Assembly (NCBI GenBank): GCA_022566355.1
Contig: JADFJB010000048.1
Span: 1 to 32,300 of the forward strand
Reading direction: 5' to 3'
Source of the DNA: a candidate division KSB1 bacterium
GTDB lineage: Bacteria > Zhuqueibacterota > JdFR-76 > DREG01
DNA: 32,300 nucleotides
Every line of letters begins with the position of its first letter. Positions within the stretch are counted from its first letter, which is position 1. Both the position numbers and the translations under genes were made by a program. Below are positions 7,724 to 16,622 of the stretch, piece by piece. A model generated the notes under the pieces. The model searched no databases. It saw only the letters and a program-made list of their open reading frames with translations, and was not told the origin of the DNA.

Positions 7724-9292
7724 TTGTTGAAAATAAATAGCAGCTTAACCCAGGCAATTCTTGAGCAAGCAACTGAAAGTATTATAATTGTAAATTCAAA
7801 AGGTACTATTGAATTTTCTAACAAAAGCGCCACAGAATTGTTTGGTTATCCGATGCATGAATTATTAGGTAAATCGGTAGATATTTTACTTCCCGAAGAG
7901 CTGAAAAATATTCATGAGAACCATAGGACTGGTTATTTTCAATCACCGATTTCTCGTCCAATGGGCCAGGGGCTTGATCTTATTGCATCCCGAAAAAATG
8001 GAGAGCGATTTCCAGTTGAGATAAGTTTAAGTTCAATAAGAACAGATACTGAAGTACTGGCAGTGGCATTTATTATTGATATAACCAAACGCAAAAAAGC
8101 AGAAGAGTTGATAAAGATTGAAAGAGATAGAGCTCAACAATATTTGGATATAGCAAAAGTTATGTTCCTGGGTTTAGATCTTGAAGGCAAAGTAACTCTC
8201 ATCAACAAAAAAGGTTGCGAATTATTAGAATGTAAAGAAAACGAAATTGTAAATAAAAATTGGTTCGATACATTTTTGCCGCAGACAATTCGAAATGAAG
8301 TGAAATCGGTTTTTTCGGAATTAATGGCAAACAATATTGAGCCGGTTGAATATTTTGAAAATCCAATCATCACAAAAAATGGGGTAGAAAGAATTATCGC
8401 CTGGCACAATACTTTGTTAAAAGATGATCAAGGCAAAATCACAGGAACACTAAGCTCTGGTGAGGATATTACTGACAAAAAAAGGGCCGAGGAAGAGACT
8501 AAAAATCATCAGCGTAAACTCATCCAGGCCGATAAAATGGCTACACTGGGCATTTTGGTTTCCGGGGTGGCGCATGAAATCAATAATCCTAATAATTTTA
8601 TCTTGTTGAATGGGAATATTCTGACAAAAGTTTGGAAGGACACTTTACCCATTCTTAATGATTACTTTGATAAAAATGGCGACTTTATCATCTCAGGAAT
8701 GCCTTATTCAAAAGCCCGTGAAAAGATAGGTGGTTTAATTGATGGAATTGCTGAAGGCTCGAAACGAATTCAAAAGATAGTCCGGAATTTAAAAGAATTT
8801 TCCCAGGAAAACAGGGGGGATTTAGATGAAGAAGTTGATTTGAATAAGGTTGTCGATTCTGCTATTGTAATTATCAATAATTTGATTAACAAATCTACTG
8901 CTCATTTTTCAGTAAAATATGACGATAAATTGCCCTCGATAAAGGGAAATTTTCAAAACCTTGAACAGGTGGTTATCAACCTGATTACAAATTCTTGTCA
9001 GGCTCTAGCCACCAAAAAGAAAGGAATTACCGTCTCCACAAATTATTACAAAGATGATTCTATTATTGAATTGGAAGTTCGAGATGAAGGGACAGGGATT
9101 TCGAAAGAAAATCTCGAACGAATTATGGATCCTTTTTTTACGACAAAGAGAGAAGCCGGGGGAACCGGGTTAGGCTTGTCCATTTCATATAATATCATGA
9201 AAGATCATGGGGGTGAAATGAAAATAAAGTCTGAAGTTGGAAATGGAACGTCAATAAAGCTGATCATTCCGGTGAATCAAATCACCAAATAA
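7724..9292 (+). CDS. PAS-PAS sensor histidine kinase
   Basis: 522 residues, soluble, with no membrane segment. PAS domain 1 spans ~8-125 (ILEQATESIIIVNSKGTI, then DITKRKKAEE) and PAS domain 2 ~135-255 (ending GEDITDKKRAEE). The phospho-accepting His is H284 in GVAHEINNPNNF. ATPase boxes follow: N-box NLITNSCQA ~419-427, G1 DEGTGIS 454-460, F-box FFTTK, G2 GGTGLGLS 479-486. The start is TTG at 7724 or the adjacent TTG at 7727, with AGAGG just upstream. A regulator gene follows after 11 bp, so this is its likely partner. Being cytosolic, it probably reads redox state, a small ligand or another protein; the PAS cofactor cannot be told. Confidence 0.9.
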   Translation: MLKINSSLTQAILEQATESIIIVNSKGTIEFSNKSATELFGYPMHELLGKSVDILLPEELKNIHENHRTGYFQSPISRPMGQGLDLIASRKNGERFPVEISLSSIRTDTEVLAVAFIIDITKRKKAEELIKIERDRAQQYLDIAKVMFLGLDLEGKVTLINKKGCELLECKENEIVNKNWFDTFLPQTIRNEVKSVFSELMANNIEPVEYFENPIITKNGVERIIAWHNTLLKDDQGKITGTLSSGEDITDKKRAEEETKNHQRKLIQADKMATLGILVSGVAHEINNPNNFILLNGNILTKVWKDTLPILNDYFDKNGDFIISGMPYSKAREKIGGLIDGIAEGSKRIQKIVRNLKEFSQENRGDLDEEVDLNKVVDSAIVIINNLINKSTAHFSVKYDDKLPSIKGNFQNLEQVVINLITNSCQALATKKKGITVSTNYYKDDSIIELEVRDEGTGISKENLERIMDPFFTTKREAGGTGLGLSISYNIMKDHGGEMKIKSEVGNGTSIKLIIPVNQITK

Positions 9293-9303
9293 GAGAGCAT
9301 AAA

Positions 9304-10728
9304 ATGAATGAATCAATATATCCAAAACTGCCAGTTTTGTTAGTTGACGATGAACAACAATTTCTTTTGAGTGCAGAAATGGCGCTGAATGCAAATGGTG
9401 TTACGAATGTTTTGCAAAGTTATAACAGCCTCGAGGTTATGTCTATCCTTTCAGAACAGGAAATATCTGTAATCCTTTTAGATATTACGATGCCTCATAA
9501 AACTGGGGATGAACTACTCAAAGAGATTCATCAAGAATTTCCGAACATTTCTGTTATCATGGTTACTGCGGTAAATGAGGTTGAAACAGCCGTTGAATGT
9601 ATGAAAAATGGCGCAATTGATTATTTGCTTAAACCCGTGGATGAAACAAGGTTGGTAACAACGTTGAAACGAGCCATTGAATTTACCGAGGTACGTGAAG
9701 AAAATCTCAAACTGAAAGAATATCTTTTATCTGACCGGCTGGATAGTCCGGATGCCTTTTCAGATATCATTACTGATAGTGAGAATATGAGGTCTATTTT
9801 TCAGTATGTTGAAGCTATCGGAAGTACGTCGCTTCCAGTTTTGATAACAGGAGATACAGGAGTTGGGAAAGAACTTATTGCCAGGGCCATCCATCGAATT
9901 AGTGGGCGTAATGGAGAATTTGTACCAATAAATGTAGCGGGGGTCGATGATAATTTATTTTCTGACACACTGTTCGGTCATAAAAAAGGCGGGTTTACCG
10001 GAGCCGATCGAGATCGAAAGGGTTTAATTGAACAGGCGAGTAATGGTACGTTATTTTTGGATGAGATTGGCGATTTGAGTTTTGAATCACAAGTAAAGCT
10101 GTTAAGATTATTGCAAGAGGGGAAGTATTATCCCATCGGTTCTGATATATCTAAATTGACGAATGCCAGATTTGTTATTGCAACCAATGCTGATATTGAT
10201 TCCATGCAAAAACAAGGTAAATTCAGGAAGGACCTGTTCTATAGATTACAAGCACACCACATAAACGTGCCCATTCTCCGAGAAAGAAAAAATGATATCC
10301 CATTATTGGTAGATCATTTCATCGCAAAAGCGGCAAAAGAGTTAGGTAAAAAGCAACCAACTCCGCCAAAGGAATTGGCAATTTTGCTTAGAAATTATCC
10401 TTTTCCCGGAAACATCCGTGAATTAGAAGGCATGATATATGATGCCATCAGTCAGCACAAGTCTGGCATCTTATCCATGGATTCATTTAGAGAAAAGATC
10501 AAACTCAGCCTTCCGGATTTCGAGCTAGTACAAGAAAATGAGGTTGGGTTTGAAGATGATAATCAAATCAAATTTTCCGAACTGTTACCAACATTAAAAG
10601 GGGTCGAAAAAATGCTAATACAGGAAGCCTTAGGCCGAGCGAATGGTAACCAAAGTATCGCTGCAGAAATGTTAGGATTGACCAGAAGGGCTTTGAACAA
10701 CAGGTTATCTCGTTCGCAAGGCGCTTAG
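9304..10728 (+). CDS. NtrC-family sigma-54 response regulator
   Basis: 474 residues. The receiver domain has D15/D16, phospho-site D60 (VILLDITMP), T88 and K110 (LLKPVD). The AAA+ domain has Walker A GDTGVGKE 183-190 and Walker B LFLDEI 250-255. The sigma-54 contact loop reads GGFTGA (229-234) instead of GAFTGA; Gly in place of Ala is unusual but keeps F-T-G. A Fis-type helix-turn-helix closes the protein (SIAAEMLGLTRRALNNRLSR). It is co-transcribed with the PAS kinase upstream. Sigma-54 promoter matches at 12675-12690 and 13641-13656 are natural candidate targets, although the HemA-like activator is an alternative. Confidence 0.92.
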   Translation: MNESIYPKLPVLLVDDEQQFLLSAEMALNANGVTNVLQSYNSLEVMSILSEQEISVILLDITMPHKTGDELLKEIHQEFPNISVIMVTAVNEVETAVECMKNGAIDYLLKPVDETRLVTTLKRAIEFTEVREENLKLKEYLLSDRLDSPDAFSDIITDSENMRSIFQYVEAIGSTSLPVLITGDTGVGKELIARAIHRISGRNGEFVPINVAGVDDNLFSDTLFGHKKGGFTGADRDRKGLIEQASNGTLFLDEIGDLSFESQVKLLRLLQEGKYYPIGSDISKLTNARFVIATNADIDSMQKQGKFRKDLFYRLQAHHINVPILRERKNDIPLLVDHFIAKAAKELGKKQPTPPKELAILLRNYPFPGNIRELEGMIYDAISQHKSGILSMDSFREKIKLSLPDFELVQENEVGFEDDNQIKFSELLPTLKGVEKMLIQEALGRANGNQSIAAEMLGLTRRALNNRLSRSQGA

Positions 10729-10757
10729 TACTAGAAAACTGATTTTGAATTTCATCA

Positions 10758-11045
10758 CTACATATCGCGTATGACTTTCAGCATATCCAAAGCATTGGTG
10801 GGTGGTGTAATATCATCAGCAATTAATTCAATTTGTTGGACATCCGGTAATCCATAGCCAATTTGCAATTTTTTTGGAGTAGCTTGAAGGAGGACCACAA
10901 AAACCATGACACTGATTATAAGACTGAATTTCAAGTTTTTATGATAAGTTTTGTTTATTTCTCTTACCGGAGTTTTTAATGAGGTCAATGGAGAAATAAA
11001 TCTTTTGACTAAAAACCGTTTTCTTGAAAATGTATTATGTATCAT
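10758..11045 (-). CDS. Single-helix membrane protein resembling the N-terminus of TonB
   Basis: 95 residues. A charged cytoplasmic N-terminus (PLTSLKTPVREINKTYHKN) is followed by one membrane helix (LKFSLIISVMVFVVLLQ) and a short tail (QQIELIADDITPPTN). This pattern matches the start of TonB-type energy transducers in FCB bacteria (R-x-Y-x(5)-SL-helix-Q-x-P then VQIEVEDIPPT). The proline-rich spacer and C-terminal TonB domain are absent: the gene stops at TAG, 29 bp from the convergent regulator gene. It may be a truncated tonB relic or a genuine small protein. The upstream ribosome site is weak (GAGA). Confidence 0.45.
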   Translation of the reverse strand: MIHNTFSRKRFLVKRFISPLTSLKTPVREINKTYHKNLKFSLIISVMVFVVLLQATPKKLQIGYGLPDVQQIELIADDITPPTNALDMLKVIRDM

Positions 11046-11120
11046 TTGATTATCTCATTTCGTTTAGTTTTAATTGTGACATATTGTGTAATGTCGTTTG
11101 GATTAAATTGTAAATAATTA

Positions 11121-11966
11121 TCAACTGTCCTCTCGTTCCAAAGTCAAAACTGGACAGTTTGCCAGTCGAACAACGCGTTCCGTAGTACTGCCAAATAAGA
11201 TATGATCCAACCCACTTAATCCACGTGTTGCCATTATAATCAAGTCAACGCCATTGTCATTTGCATATTTCACAATTTCATGATGTGCCCGACCTTGCTT
11301 TATAACATAGGTGGCATTTTCATCCGAGACATCGGTGAATTCTCTTAATTTCTCCTCTGATCGCTTTGGTAACTCTGAATCAATTTTAAAAATACTCGTT
11401 ACATGCATGAACACAAGCTGTGAACCAAACTCTTGGCCAAGTGCTATTGCCCTTTCTGCAGCTTGTTTAGAGTAGTCGGAGAAATCCATTGGAATTAATG
11501 TTTTCCCGATTGCAAACTTTCTTAAGGGTTTCATGGTAGTTAAAACTGGAATTGGAGAAAGGCATACCACCTTTTCAGCTACACTGCCATAAAACCATTT
11601 TTTTAAACCAGTTCGACCATGGGTACCCATAATCACGACATCAAAGTCATTGTCGTTTATATAATCTAAAATTGCATCTGCAGCAGAAAAACCTGGTGTA
11701 ACTTGTGAATCTATAGTAATCCCTTTTTTTAGTGCTTTTTCATTATGTAACTGTAAATACCTGAAGGTTTCCTCTTCTTTTTTCTTAACAAAATTCTCGT
11801 ATTGACGAAGAGGGGCTACTTCATTAAAGCTTTTCTGGAATAGCACAATTGTATGAAATAGTGTGACATGAGAATTATTTTTTTCAGCAATAAATAACGC
11901 ATGATCAACTGCATGATCTGAAAATTCACTAAAGTCTACCGGAACTAAGATTTTTTTGATTAACAT
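11121..11966 (-). CDS. Tandem universal stress protein (two UspA domains)
   Basis: 281 residues made of two UspA folds, ~1-146 and ~147-281. Each begins with a beta-strand/Asp pattern (ILVPVDFSEFSDHA; TLIPMDFSDYSKQA). Each ends with the ATP-binding signature G-x(2)-G-x(9)-G-S/T: MGTHGRTGLKKWFYGSVAEKV and ATRGLSGLDHILFGSTTERV. Both halves therefore probably bind ATP. Cytoplasmic. AAGGAG precedes the ATG. It lies between the TonB-like gene and the RsbW-like gene, with 151 bp to the latter, so it may have its own promoter. Usually involved in survival of stress or growth arrest. Confidence 0.92.
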   Translation of the reverse strand: MLIKKILVPVDFSEFSDHAVDHALFIAEKNNSHVTLFHTIVLFQKSFNEVAPLRQYENFVKKKEEETFRYLQLHNEKALKKGITIDSQVTPGFSAADAILDYINDNDFDVVIMGTHGRTGLKKWFYGSVAEKVVCLSPIPVLTTMKPLRKFAIGKTLIPMDFSDYSKQAAERAIALGQEFGSQLVFMHVTSIFKIDSELPKRSEEKLREFTDVSDENATYVIKQGRAHHEIVKYANDNGVDLIIMATRGLSGLDHILFGSTTERVVRLANCPVLTLEREDS

Positions 11967-12117
11967 GATTAACTCCTTTATTTTTGCTGGTTTTTGTAAT
12001 TTAGGAATTTGTTCATAATTGTTACCTCATTATGGTTCTTTGATATTAGTGTAATTTGATTCAGCATTAACAAAACAAATTACGTGATTCATTTATCCTG
12101 ACATAAGTGCACAAATT

Positions 12118-12597
12118 TTATTCAGTGCTGGTTCCATTTTCCACTCTTGAATTATATTTCTTTTTTTTAGGTGTTCGATATATTGTCATAGTTATTTGAT
12201 TCTTCTTAAATGGGGTATCCGAAAACTTGACTTCATCCATTAACTTTTTAATCAAATGAATTCCTAACCCGCCTCTTTTATATTCCTTTAAATATTCCCT
12301 CATATTCGGAGATTTAATAATATTTGGCTCGAATCCCCTTCCATAATCGATAACCGAAACATCCATCTTTTCTTCATCTACTTTCACCTCAACTCGCATA
12401 ACGCTTCGTGTTATTTCATCATAAGCGTGGTTAATTACATTAGTACATGCCTCATCCACGGAGAGTTGGATTTTATAGACGTCCTCCTCAATAAATCCAA
12501 CATTACTGGCTATTTTTTTTATAAAATCTCTTATTATCTCTAAAAACTCGCTTATACTTGGTGTGACGATCAGGTATTTTTTCTTTTTCTCGGACAT
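12118..12597 (-). CDS. RsbW/SpoIIAB-like ATP-binding (anti-sigma factor type) kinase
   Basis: 159 residues of a single HATPase_c_2 domain: N-box DEACTNVINHAYDE near 49-62, G1 DYGRGFEP and G2 RGGLGIHLIKKLMDEV. Such proteins are anti-sigma factors or serine kinases in partner-switching cascades. No anti-anti-sigma (STAS) or PP2C gene is next to it, so its partners must be elsewhere. AAAGGAG lies before the ATG. A well-matched sigma-54 promoter lies ~75 bp upstream (12675-12690). The basic tail after residue ~140 is unremarkable. Confidence 0.85.
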   Translation of the reverse strand: MSEKKKKYLIVTPSISEFLEIIRDFIKKIASNVGFIEEDVYKIQLSVDEACTNVINHAYDEITRSVMRVEVKVDEEKMDVSVIDYGRGFEPNIIKSPNMREYLKEYKRGGLGIHLIKKLMDEVKFSDTPFKKNQITMTIYRTPKKKKYNSRVENGTSTE

Positions 12598-12674
12598 TTT
12601 CTATTCTCCTTTATTACAAAAACCTGAATGGACTTCACCAAGAGTTTGATCTAGGCTTTCTTCTTAATAACTTA

Positions 12675-12690
12675 GGCAAAAAATCTGCCA
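12675..12690 (-). promoter_or_regulatory. Sigma-54 promoter of the RsbW-like gene
   Basis: The minus strand reads TGGCAG-ATTTT-TTGCC, matching TGGCAC-N5-TTGC with one mismatch and the exact GG-N10-GC spacing. The predicted start of transcription is near 12664, about 67 bases before the coding start. Two sigma-54 activators are encoded in the same window. Confidence 0.6.
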
Positions 12691-12699
12691 AAAAACCGG

Positions 12700-13640
12700 T
12701 TCCAAAAATAAGCTTTTAAATTACAGTAACTTATGTCTACAATAGGTGGTCTAATAAAGGCATGATGGGTGCAATCAAATTAAAGGAATGAATTAGCAGT
12801 GGCATATTATACTATTTAAAATTAAGGAGTTAGCCTTAGTCGGTAGCCAGGGGATTAGGACGAAAAGTGGCACCCTTTAAAACTTGCTAATGGTGGGAGC
12901 AATTCAAGCGATGGTTCAAATGCCCTACTTCCTTTTATTGACCAGACTAACCCTTATACTTTACTTGGCCACTTCCAGGATGAACTCTAACGTGTTTGAG
13001 CATGTTGGTCATCATCCCACAACGAGGATATGTTTTTGAGCCATTGCCATCTATGTCGTTTGTAATGTTTTGCTTTAACAGCAACCTCTAGCGCCAATTT
13101 TGATTTCGAATCTCAGCAGGCTAATAGATAAAATGCTTGACACCCAGGTAGCAGCGCCTGGTCTGACCATTTTTTTTATTTACTTAGGAAGGTGAATCTA
13201 TTGGTGGTATATGCCTTTAACCGGCCGTTTTCTTAATATTTCTCCCAACCCTCTGCTTGATTCGTGTTTGCGCAGTTGTGGGCAAAGTCTGTTTAAGGTT
13301 GAGATTCTCCAAAAATAAGGTAGCCACAAATTCTTCTGACGAATCTTCTTTGTTTGTGTAATTAGCACTGGTACTCCATCAACTCTTCTTCTCGTACCCA
13401 CACCCTAAATCATTTGAAAAAGCATGCAGTAACACGGCAATACCATGCCACATTTTATCCATCCTATTCAAAACCTAGCTCTGCAGCAACCTGCTAAATT
13501 TCCATAAGTTAGCGCAACTCTAACGACAAATTTTCCTCAATTACGTGGCATCCATCTTAATGCTGTCTCCACAGGAGAATGTCCTCTTAACTACTTGATA
13601 TTAAACAACTAAAGTCAACAGATATTAGACTGATAACTTT
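12700..13640. other. Gene-free stretch of about 0.9 kb with decayed sequence
   Basis: No reading frame here looks like a real protein. Short coding-like pieces appear in shifting minus-strand frames (for example EFVATLFLENLNLKQTLP near 13270-13340 and YPRCGMMTNMLKHVRVHPG near 12980-13030), broken by many stops. This suggests an old, decayed gene or insertion element. AAAAGTGGCACCC at ~12854-12866 matches the copy near 7408. A small hairpin (CCAGG 13144-13148 / CCTGG 13157-13161) precedes a T-run at 13170. Confidence 0.4.
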
Positions 13641-13656
13641 TGGCATATTCATTGCC
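13641..13656 (+). promoter_or_regulatory. Sigma-54 promoter of the YceI operon
   Basis: TGGCAT-ATTCA-TTGCC matches TGGCAC-N5-TTGC with one mismatch and exact GG-N10-GC spacing. The expected transcription start is near 13665, some 40 bases before the first yceI start codon. Confidence 0.65.
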
Positions 13657-13706
13657 AATTTAATTGATAAACAAAACGAATTATGATCAAACATGAGGAA
13701 ACTAAA

Positions 13707-14369
13707 ATGAAATCTATAAAAATTGTTCGAATGATTTTTTTAATAATAAGTGCATCCTTCTTTTCAGTACAAGCTCAAGAAATATCAGACTACAAATTCA
13801 TTATTAGTTCAGAAAGTAAGTTATGGTTTGAAGGTACTTCAACATTACATGATTATAAATGCGTTGCAAATGAGGTAACGGGGTCATTGATGATGAAGAA
13901 GTCAATCTTAAGTTCCTTCGCAACCGGGATTAACGACGAAATAATTTCCGGTGTCGTGCATATACCCGTCTTAAGCATCAAAAGCGGTAAAAACAAAATG
14001 GACAAAAAGATGTGGAAATCATTGAAGGCTGACCAGTTCTCTGAAATTCTATATGAATTAACCAGCGCTGAATTAATCAGATTACCGGATGCTGAAAATA
14101 ATCAATTACTGATTAAAACAATAGGAATTTTGAAGGTTTCAGGAGTTGAAAAAAATATTGAGATGGAGGTAACCGGAAGCCAATCGGAGAGTGGTAATAT
14201 TAAATTTAGCGGAAATAAAAAATTGTTAATGACTGATTTCAATATAAAACCGCCAACTATGTTCTTGGGTACGATTAAAACTGGGAATGAAATCACAGTT
14301 TACTTTGAATTAGTTTTGATTCCAAACAACCGTTATGAAATAAGTAAAATCGGAAATTTCTTTAACTGA
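13707..14369 (+). CDS. YceI-family periplasmic lipid-binding protein (first copy)
   Basis: 220 residues from ATG 13707, chosen over the ATG at 13683 because GAGGAAA lies just upstream and a clean signal peptide follows (MKSIKIVRMIFLIISASFFSVQAQ). YceI features are LWFEGTSTLHDYKC near the start, KMDKKMWKSLKADQFSEI in the middle, and GILKVSGVEKNIEMEV and DFNIKPPTMFLGTIK near the end. The family forms a lipocalin-like barrel binding isoprenoid lipids such as quinone-like molecules. It is first of a yceI-yceI-porin operon, behind a sigma-54 promoter. Placement upstream of nitrite reductase genes suggests a link to electron transport or stress, which is an inference. Confidence 0.85.
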   Translation: MKSIKIVRMIFLIISASFFSVQAQEISDYKFIISSESKLWFEGTSTLHDYKCVANEVTGSLMMKKSILSSFATGINDEIISGVVHIPVLSIKSGKNKMDKKMWKSLKADQFSEILYELTSAELIRLPDAENNQLLIKTIGILKVSGVEKNIEMEVTGSQSESGNIKFSGNKKLLMTDFNIKPPTMFLGTIKTGNEITVYFELVLIPNNRYEISKIGNFFN

Positions 14370-14396
14370 AAAATTAATCATCAAATCATCCAAACC

Positions 14397-15176
14397 ATGA
14401 AAAATCTGAATAAGATAAGAAGCGTTTTACTCTCACTCATAATTACTTCTTTGCAAGTAAGCGCCCTATTTTCCCAGGTTATAAGCTTAGGCCCCTATAC
14501 CAGTTTGCCGAAAAGCCGTCTTTGGCTGGAAGGTAAATCCAATATTAACAAGTTCAGTTGCGAATCAGAATCATTAAAAGGCTATGCCTACTTTGGCCCT
14601 GAGAGTTTTCTTTTACCTGTAAACAATTTTGACGACGTTCAAAGCAATACTTCTGTTTATTTCTTTATTCCTGTTCAAAGTTTCGATTGCGGGAAAAAAA
14701 AGATGAACAAGGATATGTATAAAGCCCTGAATGAAAAGCAAAACCCAACCATAAAATATGAATTAATCAAATCGCAATTGATTGCATCTCCTGATACTTC
14801 CAGTGAATGGTTTCAAGTAAATACCCACGGCAATCTAACCATTGCAGGAATGAGGAAGGAAATTGAGATGGTCATCAAGATTCGACCACTCTCTAATGGT
14901 AAATACCAGGTTATTGGAGCTATTCCAATTTCTATGTATGACTTTAACATCAAACCACCCTCAGCCTTTTTCGGGTTAATAAAGGCAAAACCTGAATTAT
15001 TTGTTCGCTTTGATATTAAGGCTATGGCCAACCAAATTGATGGCACAGCCAATCAGTCTAATATCTCAATTAACGAATTGAGAAATTCAAATCAAATTCT
15101 AACCCAACGTTCTTTGAATTCAACGAACTTCGATTGTAATGGAAACAATAAACTAATAACCATAATCCCAAAATAG
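14397..15176 (+). CDS. YceI-family periplasmic protein (second copy)
   Basis: 259 residues with a signal peptide (SVLLSLIITSLQVSALFSQ). It is parallel to the preceding protein: SRLWLEGKSNINKFSCES, KKKMNKDMYKALNEKQNPTI, GNLTIAGMRKEIEMV and DFNIKPPSAFFGLIK. The two are tandem paralogues 27 bp apart. This copy has two Cys (KFSC, FDCG) and a ~45-residue polar C-terminal tail of unknown role. No clear ribosome site is seen before the ATG, so translation may depend on the upstream gene. The porin gene follows after 8 bp. Confidence 0.8.
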   Translation: MKNLNKIRSVLLSLIITSLQVSALFSQVISLGPYTSLPKSRLWLEGKSNINKFSCESESLKGYAYFGPESFLLPVNNFDDVQSNTSVYFFIPVQSFDCGKKKMNKDMYKALNEKQNPTIKYELIKSQLIASPDTSSEWFQVNTHGNLTIAGMRKEIEMVIKIRPLSNGKYQVIGAIPISMYDFNIKPPSAFFGLIKAKPELFVRFDIKAMANQIDGTANQSNISINELRNSNQILTQRSLNSTNFDCNGNNKLITIIPK

Positions 15177-15184
15177 GAGGTTTC

Positions 15185-16498
15185 ATGAAAACCTTAATAA
15201 AATTATTCACAGTTTCTGTTTTGCTAACTGTATTTTTTTTATCGCCGGCTGTTGCCCAAGTTAGCCAGAACAGGGAAATGCAGTATTTCAAGCCCTCAGA
15301 TAAGCGTGGGTTGAATGTCTTCGAGACGACAAAGGATAATTCAATCGGTTTTACTAAATTGAAAGTGATCCTGGGTGGTTCGTCTACGCTTCAATATCAA
15401 GGCATAAATCACAGCAATTCCGCATTGTTTTTTGATAACGGAAGCGGTGTGAACGTTAATGAATTAAAGGAATTAGGAAGCAATTTTAACCTGGCGACCG
15501 CAAATTTTGATTTGGATATCCAACTCCACAATGGCTTAAGAATGCACTTGAGGACATACCTGTCTTCAAGACACCATCACGAACCGTATGTAAAAAGCGG
15601 ATACTTACAGGTTGACAGATTGGACTTTGTTAGAGAGGGATTCCTTGACAATGTGATGGATATGATCACTCTCAAAATTGGCCATATGGAGAACAACTAC
15701 GGCGATGCACATTTCAGAAGGTCTGACAATGCAATGAGTTTGCACAACCCATTTATTGGCAATTACATTATGGACTCATTTACCACCGAGGTCGGAGCGG
15801 AAGCCTATTTGAAAAAAAATGGTTTCATCGGCATGATTGGTTTTTCCAACGGCAAACTGAATCAGGATGTTGAGAACCCGGGAGCAACTGACCTGGCATT
15901 TATTGGAAAACTCGGTTTTGATAAACAAACAAATCCAAACTTGCGGGTAAGACTCACGGGTTCTATTTATTCCATTGGTAAAGCCAGGAGTATTTATCTT
16001 TACAGCGCTGACCGGGCTGGCTCACGATACTATAGCGTAATGAAAGGCATTACCGCAACTTCAGATAACTTCAGATCCGGAAGATGGAATCCCAATTTCT
16101 CGGACAAATTGACTGCAATTATGATCAATCCTTTCATTAAATACAAAGGATTAGAGTTTTTTGGCACCTATGAAAATTCACAGGGTGGAGATTTTAAGAA
16201 CTCTTCAGAAACACGAACCTGGAAGCAAGTGGCAGGAGAGGTTATCTATCGGTTTGGAAACTTTGAACAATGGTACGGTGGCATTAGATATAATAGTGCA
16301 AGTGGTAAATTAGCTAATGCGGATCCAAATGAAGTTTCCATCGATAGAATTCAAATGACCTTTGGATGGTTCCTCACTGACAACGTAGTTGCTAAAATTG
16401 AATACGTCAACCAATCCTACAATGACTTTGCGAAAAATAGTATTTACAGCGAGGGAAATTTTAAAGGGTTCTTGGCTGAAGCTGCAATCGGGTTCTAG
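15185..16498 (+). CDS. Outer-membrane beta-barrel protein of unknown substrate
   Basis: 437 residues: signal peptide (TLIKLFTVSVLLTVFFLSPAVAQ), repeated amphipathic strands and a terminal aromatic (AAIGF). Motifs such as KIGHMENNYGDAHFRRSDN and SLHNPFIGNYIMDSFTTEVG are typical of porin-like proteins of FCB bacteria. A His cluster (SRHHHEPY) lies in an early loop. AGGAGG precedes the start. Third gene of the yceI operon, followed by a strong terminator. Possibly the outer-membrane partner of the two YceI proteins. Confidence 0.75.
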   Translation: MKTLIKLFTVSVLLTVFFLSPAVAQVSQNREMQYFKPSDKRGLNVFETTKDNSIGFTKLKVILGGSSTLQYQGINHSNSALFFDNGSGVNVNELKELGSNFNLATANFDLDIQLHNGLRMHLRTYLSSRHHHEPYVKSGYLQVDRLDFVREGFLDNVMDMITLKIGHMENNYGDAHFRRSDNAMSLHNPFIGNYIMDSFTTEVGAEAYLKKNGFIGMIGFSNGKLNQDVENPGATDLAFIGKLGFDKQTNPNLRVRLTGSIYSIGKARSIYLYSADRAGSRYYSVMKGITATSDNFRSGRWNPNFSDKLTAIMINPFIKYKGLEFFGTYENSQGGDFKNSSETRTWKQVAGEVIYRFGNFEQWYGGIRYNSASGKLANADPNEVSIDRIQMTFGWFLTDNVVAKIEYVNQSYNDFAKNSIYSEGNFKGFLAEAAIGF

Positions 16499-16530
16499 CA
16501 AGAATTAAAGTCAATTGCTAAGACGTCTGT

Positions 16531-16568
16531 AAATTGGCGCAGCCATAATCGGTTGCGCCAATTTTGCA
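16531..16568 (+). terminator. Terminator after the YceI operon
   Basis: AAATTGGCGCA (16531-16541) pairs perfectly with TGCGCCAATTT (16554-16564) around a short loop and runs into TTTTG. It could act on both strands. Confidence 0.8.
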
Positions 16569-16622
16569 AGCTAATTGATGGTGAAAAAACCTAATATGGA
16601 AAGAAAGCAGAGATTTGATTGC

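Noticed and set aside
1669-12866. GTGGCAC motifs as sigma-54 promoters
   Set aside because: The -24-like TGGCAC is present, but no copy has TTGC at the required five-base spacing.
13198-13401. 67-residue minus-strand frame as a gene
   Set aside because: No ribosome site and no family pattern, and coding-like pieces appear equally in other frames. Treated as part of a decayed stretch.
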